Source: AP-15 sp035538335
GTDB lineage: Bacteria; Pseudomonadota; Alphaproteobacteria; ATCC43930; CGMCC-115725
DNA: 64,000 nucleotides
Direction of reading: 5' to 3'
NCBI GenBank assembly: GCA_035538335.1
Contig: DATLKN010000029.1
Span: 23,585 to 87,584, forward strand
Shown: positions 60,857 to 64,000 of the stretch, piece by piece
Position numbering within the stretch: the stretch's first letter is position 1
Layout of the letters: each line of letters starts with the position of its first letter
The notes under the pieces: model-generated
The model's input: the letters and a program-made list of their open reading frames with translations, nothing else
Told to the model about the DNA's origin: nothing
Database searches by the model: none
Translations under genes and position numbers: made by a program

Positions 60857-61999
60857 ATGGCGTTGCAGTCAACCCGCGCTAATACTCAGCTTGAGGAGCA
60901 GAGCACAGATCTGGCGAAGGTGCTCGAGCCGGATTCGGTTCCCGTTTTTGCGGAGCTAAACCAGCAGAAGGCTGCGCTCTCGGAGGAAAGGAAGCGCGGA
61001 AAGGAGATAGCAGCACGGGTGGCCTGGGCTGCTGCTGAACTCGACGCCCGTGGTGTGGAGTTGGGGGTCGCAAACAGTCGCGTGGCCGAGCTAGAAGACG
61101 AGCTGGGCCGGGCATACGGTCAGATTAAAGACGTAGAGGCGGCGCTAGCCGATACGACAGAGCTCGCAAAGGCATTGGCTGCTCGCGAATCGAGTCTGAA
61201 GGCTAGCATCACTCGGCTCGAGACCGATCTAGCCGAATTAACTCGGGAACGTGAGGCGGTGATTTCGCGGCTGGCAGAAGCGGAATCACAGCTTTCCAAG
61301 TGCGAAACAGCTCTCACGGAAGCAACGGATCGCGCAGAACAGAGCGAGACGCAACTGGGGTTGTTCCGCTCATTGGTGGCAGAGCTTGAGCAGACGTTGG
61401 CCGCGGCTGTCGAGGAGTCCGCACACTCAGCTCGTGAACTAGCTGCAGCCCAAAAGGAACTAAGCGATCGCAATCGCGATCTTGCATCCGCCGAAGAGAT
61501 ACTCGCTGAGCGAGACACCGTTATCGAAATGGCGCGTACGGAGCTTGGGTTGCTGCGCGAAGAGTTGATGAGGCAAGAGCGGGCCCTCGGGACCGCGAAT
61601 GAACAGGCGGCGGAGTTCTCATCGCGCCTCACGGATGTGGAAGCTGAGCGAGACGAAGCGGAGTGCGCATTGGCAGCGATCCGACGTCAAGCAGCTGAAA
61701 GGGTCGCGCGCGCCGTCACTGCGGAGGCTGAAATCGCATCGCTCCAATCCATTCTTTCGGAGCAAGCTGCGGAAGTTGCTCGACTTACGGAGCGGACGGC
61801 GGAACAAGCAGCAATGATTCACGCGTTGCAGATTCATAAGGCACCGAGAAAGCTCAAGCACGGTAATCCGTCTGATCAGATACAGGTAGAATATAACACG
61901 AAATTGCCCGAGGCCCTCCGCCCGGAGTCACCAGCTATGTCGGTCACAGAAGAGATTGCAGAGCCGATCATAGGATTTAAGGAGGATCGCGACGGCTGA
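60857..61999 (+). CDS. coiled-coil protein, paralogue B
   Basis: 380 residues, almost all heptad repeat (for example QQKAALSEERKRGKEIAARV and LARAVTAEAEIASLQSILSE-like stretches). The C-terminus has TEEIAEPIIGFKEDRDG, matching EEPIVGFKDEPSL of the 611-aa protein at 36346. Also LAEVARLTERTAEQAAMI near the end matches LTLARLTQLTKRDSARL of the other copy. Lower GC than the first paralogue. No signal peptide. Likely a cytoplasmic rod or scaffold. Confidence 0.78.
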   Translation: MALQSTRANTQLEEQSTDLAKVLEPDSVPVFAELNQQKAALSEERKRGKEIAARVAWAAAELDARGVELGVANSRVAELEDELGRAYGQIKDVEAALADTTELAKALAARESSLKASITRLETDLAELTREREAVISRLAEAESQLSKCETALTEATDRAEQSETQLGLFRSLVAELEQTLAAAVEESAHSARELAAAQKELSDRNRDLASAEEILAERDTVIEMARTELGLLREELMRQERALGTANEQAAEFSSRLTDVEAERDEAECALAAIRRQAAERVARAVTAEAEIASLQSILSEQAAEVARLTERTAEQAAMIHALQIHKAPRKLKHGNPSDQIQVEYNTKLPEALRPESPAMSVTEEIAEPIIGFKEDRDG

Positions 62000-62120
62000 A
62001 TAGGGGAAGGGCAGTTGGCCTATTGCCCGACGTAGGGACAGGTGGAAACATCTGCTATTCAGTAGTTAGTTAGTCGTCCGTGAAAAACCCGAGTTGGTTG
62101 ACTTGTATTAGCTCGAACTT

Positions 62121-62157
62121 AACCCGACAGTCGTTGTTGGTTTCCGAAACGGAGCCG
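62121..62157 (+). repeat. direct repeat, right copy flanking the glycan island
   Basis: Same orientation and 34 of 37 bases identical to 32993-33029. Confidence 0.75.
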
Positions 62158-62211
62158 GAGGGAGGGGCGCGGTTCTCACCTTGAGCTGGGACCGCGACCC
62201 GCCCTGCGGCG

Positions 62212-62308
62212 GGTAAGCGATGAGGTAGACGCCCCCCTCGTAGCGGTTCATGACACCTCTACCTTGGCACAGCGATGCCGTCGGGGGGCGTCTACCTCAT
62301 CGCTTACC
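62212..62308. repeat. 26-bp perfect inverted repeat around a 45-bp spacer
   Basis: Arms at 62212-62237 and 62283-62308, beginning GGTAAGCGATGAGGTAG and ending in CGCCCCCC / GGGGGGCG. Perfect complementarity over 26 bases. The right arm lies at the 5' end of a 59-codon frame. Confidence 0.8.
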
Positions 62309-62454
62309 TCCGTACCGTCGCGGACGGCTTTGTACAGGTGTTGATCGCGCCGCCCGAGACGTCGGCGGTGAAAGCGGCAGAAAGCGCGGGCGGCGGGCCG
62401 GCGATCGAGGTCGAGTTTGCCGGCAAGGTGAGAGACATCACGCGATCCCGCTAG
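62275..62454 (+). CDS. 59-codon open frame, function unknown
   Basis: Starts MPSGGVYLIAYLRTVADGFV and ends GKVRDITRSR. The start ATG is within the inverted-repeat spacer; a VQVLIAPPETSAVKAA section looks coding, but there is no ribosome site, and no family recognised. Could be the tail of a gene cut by the insertion sequence. Confidence 0.35.
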   Translation: MPSGGVYLIAYLRTVADGFVQVLIAPPETSAVKAAESAGGGPAIEVEFAGKVRDITRSR

Positions 62455-62615
62455 CCCATCCTATTCGTGACGCGGGCAGCCAGGGAGCGTCCCTCGGGGT
62501 CTGATGATTGCGGGCGCGCCCGCTCGTTGCGTCTGTTTCGTCGCCGGCGGTGGTCTGTGGGGTAGGCGCTGGAGGTTTTCGAGACGGGCTGTCGGGGCGA
62601 TGGAAGCCCCGTCAA

Positions 62616-63959
62616 TTACGGCCCTGTCGGCATCAGCGCCGCCGCGATATGGCGGATCAAACTGGCGTCTGGACAGGCGGCAGCAAAGGCGAGCCGGACG
62701 CGCGATACCGTCTCGATAACCCGCGCGCCGAGCTTCAAAAGCCGCAGTCGAATGGTGACGAACTCGGCATTGGCGAGCGCGTGGACCTTCGGGATGGCGT
62801 CGCGGACGGTGAGCATGAGCCAGTAGGCGGCGGTATGCAGGATCAGCCGCATCTGGTTGGCGAGCGGGCTGCGGCAACTGGTGCGATCGGAGGCAAGCTG
62901 GGCCTTGTGCAATTTGATCAGGTTCTCGGCCTGCCCGCGGGCACAGTAGAGCGTCTGGTAGATATGCTCGGCCGATCCGGTCTCGACGCTGGTGACGACG
63001 AAGCGGATGTCGAGACCCTTGGTGGTGGCCTCGATCCGGGCACAGGCACGCCGATCGGTCTTCCAGGATTTCGCCCGATAGCTGGTCTCGGCAAAGCCGC
63101 GCAGGCAGGGTCTTTGGTCGAGCGCCCGGCGGGTGCGGATGTCGTCGGCGGTTTCATCGACCATCCGGTCGAGCACCGTGTTGCCGGGCAGGCCAAAGAC
63201 GAAGTCGACCCCGTTGTTGTCGCACCATTCCATGACCTCCGGGCGTCCGTAATGGCCGTCGCCGCGGATCGTGATCCGGGTCTGCGGCCAATGCCGGCGG
63301 AGGCGACGGACCAGGCGGCGCAGGTGACCGCGCACCTCGGTGCCCGAGGGCGTCTTGCCAGGGCGCAGCAGCACCGCCACCGGCCGGCTGGTCGCCGTGT
63401 CGTAGACATGGATCGGCAGAAAACAGCGCTCGTCGTAATGGGCGTTGAACAGGGCGAGCTGCTGATGGCCGTGGACGACATCCACCGTGTCGTCGATGTC
63501 GAGCGTTACCGCCGCGGGCGGGAACGCGTAACTGGTGCAGTAGAGATCGACCATCACGCCCATCAGGCGGATCAGGTCGCGCAAGGACGGCGCGTTCTCC
63601 CAGCGCGAGACGGTCGGCTGCGAGCACAGGTCGCGGCCGCTGTCGGGCAGTCGCCCGCAGGCCAGCTTGAGCGCCGGATCGAAGCGCAGCCGGTCGAGGT
63701 CGTCGGCATCTTCGTAGCCGCACGCGATGGCGAAGATGCGAGCGCGCAGAATATCGGGCAGCAGATGGGTGACGCGATCGGCATCGCGGTCGTCGGGGAT
63801 CACCCGAGCGAGTTGGTCGGCGATGCCGAGTCGCCGCTCCGCCTGGGCGAGCAACATGACCCCGCCGTCGGAAGTGATCCGCCCGCCATCGAACGCGGCG
63901 GTGACCTTCTTGCGCTCGACGGCTGGAAACGAGAACGGCAGCAGGCTATCGTCGATCAT
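62616..63959 (-). CDS. IS1380-family transposase
   Basis: 447 residues. The IS1380 family pattern is visible: start with FPAVERKKVTAAFDGGRITS, DGGVMLLAQAERRLGIADQL, TLDIDDTVDVVHGHQQL (first Asp of the DDE site), GDGHYGRPEVMEWCDNNGVD (second Asp), and YCARGQAENLIKLHKAQLAS (Glu in GQAEN). Frame intact, so the element may be active. Its left terminal sequence is probably near 62,490 (CCCTCGGGGTCTGATG) and its other end lies just beyond the window. Confidence 0.93.
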   Translation of the reverse strand: MIDDSLLPFSFPAVERKKVTAAFDGGRITSDGGVMLLAQAERRLGIADQLARVIPDDRDADRVTHLLPDILRARIFAIACGYEDADDLDRLRFDPALKLACGRLPDSGRDLCSQPTVSRWENAPSLRDLIRLMGVMVDLYCTSYAFPPAAVTLDIDDTVDVVHGHQQLALFNAHYDERCFLPIHVYDTATSRPVAVLLRPGKTPSGTEVRGHLRRLVRRLRRHWPQTRITIRGDGHYGRPEVMEWCDNNGVDFVFGLPGNTVLDRMVDETADDIRTRRALDQRPCLRGFAETSYRAKSWKTDRRACARIEATTKGLDIRFVVTSVETGSAEHIYQTLYCARGQAENLIKLHKAQLASDRTSCRSPLANQMRLILHTAAYWLMLTVRDAIPKVHALANAEFVTIRLRLLKLGARVIETVSRVRLAFAAACPDASLIRHIAAALMPTGP

Positions 63960-64000
63960 GGCGGGTGTGGCAGCCTCGAATGCCGGAACGGAATGGCTTT

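Overview
The window is a GC-rich bacterial chromosome segment. The gene content and order (electron-transfer flavoprotein ubiquinone oxidoreductase / TPR protein / ispE / tRNA-Gln, a Cys-poor family-4 uracil-DNA glycosylase beside moaB, a mesaconyl-CoA-type CoA transferase) suggest an alphaproteobacterium. That placement is inference; no rRNA or other taxonomic marker is present.

Layout. (1) 1-25.0 kb is ordinary, densely packed chromosome. It holds a beta-hydroxyacid dehydrogenase (cut by the window edge), an amidohydrolase, ispE, a TPR protein, ETF-QO, UDG, moaB, a TIGR04282/TIGR04283 glycosyltransferase pair, a PA0069-type radical SAM protein, a class III CoA transferase, a CBS protein, and two tandem COG4315-type lipoproteins. 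A partner-switching set follows (STAS antagonist, HATPase anti-sigma kinase, cNMP/PP2C phosphatase) together with a bacterial GOLPH3-like protein, then UDP-glucose dehydrogenase, a catabolic set (alpha/beta hydrolase, LLM flavin monooxygenase, HpaB-like monooxygenase, FAH-family hydrolase) and pyrE.

(2) 25.1-32.9 kb is an integrative mobile element in a tRNA-Gly(CCC) gene that is cut in its anticodon stem. It encodes a tyrosine recombinase, an AlpA-like protein, a small membrane protein, an unknown 145-aa protein, a TraD/VirD4-like ATPase and a replication-relaxation-family protein. Downstream lie remnants of a second copy of the ATPase/relaxation pair, broken by an IS3-family fragment, then a TOPRIM-like small protein and an unknown 156-aa protein. 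A conserved site with CATG repeats and the core GTCCGGTGAA occurs three times, two of them just upstream of relaxation-type genes; it is a candidate oriT or control site.

(3) 33.0-62.2 kb is a rearranged surface-glycan island bracketed by two 37-bp direct repeats. It contains a decayed GT2/WbsX gene, a wecB fragment, two coiled-coil proteins with a shared C-terminal peptide, and a decayed manC enclosed by IS termini. Intact modules are rfbF, rfbC, two SDR sugar enzymes, a giant RgpF-like protein with FDxxxY repeats, a glycosyltransferase, two sulfotransferases, a split radical-SAM/SPASM pair, a secreted TIM-barrel-like protein, a beta-helix protein and a methyltransferase. A 1.1-kb SDR/rfbC block is duplicated 17.9 kb apart. 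Together the intact genes point to synthesis and export of a deoxysugar-containing, probably sulfated and methylated, surface polysaccharide; the pathway is inferred.

(4) 62.2-64.0 kb has a 26-bp perfect inverted repeat and an IS1380-family transposase. The island is flanked and interrupted by mobile DNA and contains many broken genes, consistent with repeated gain and loss.
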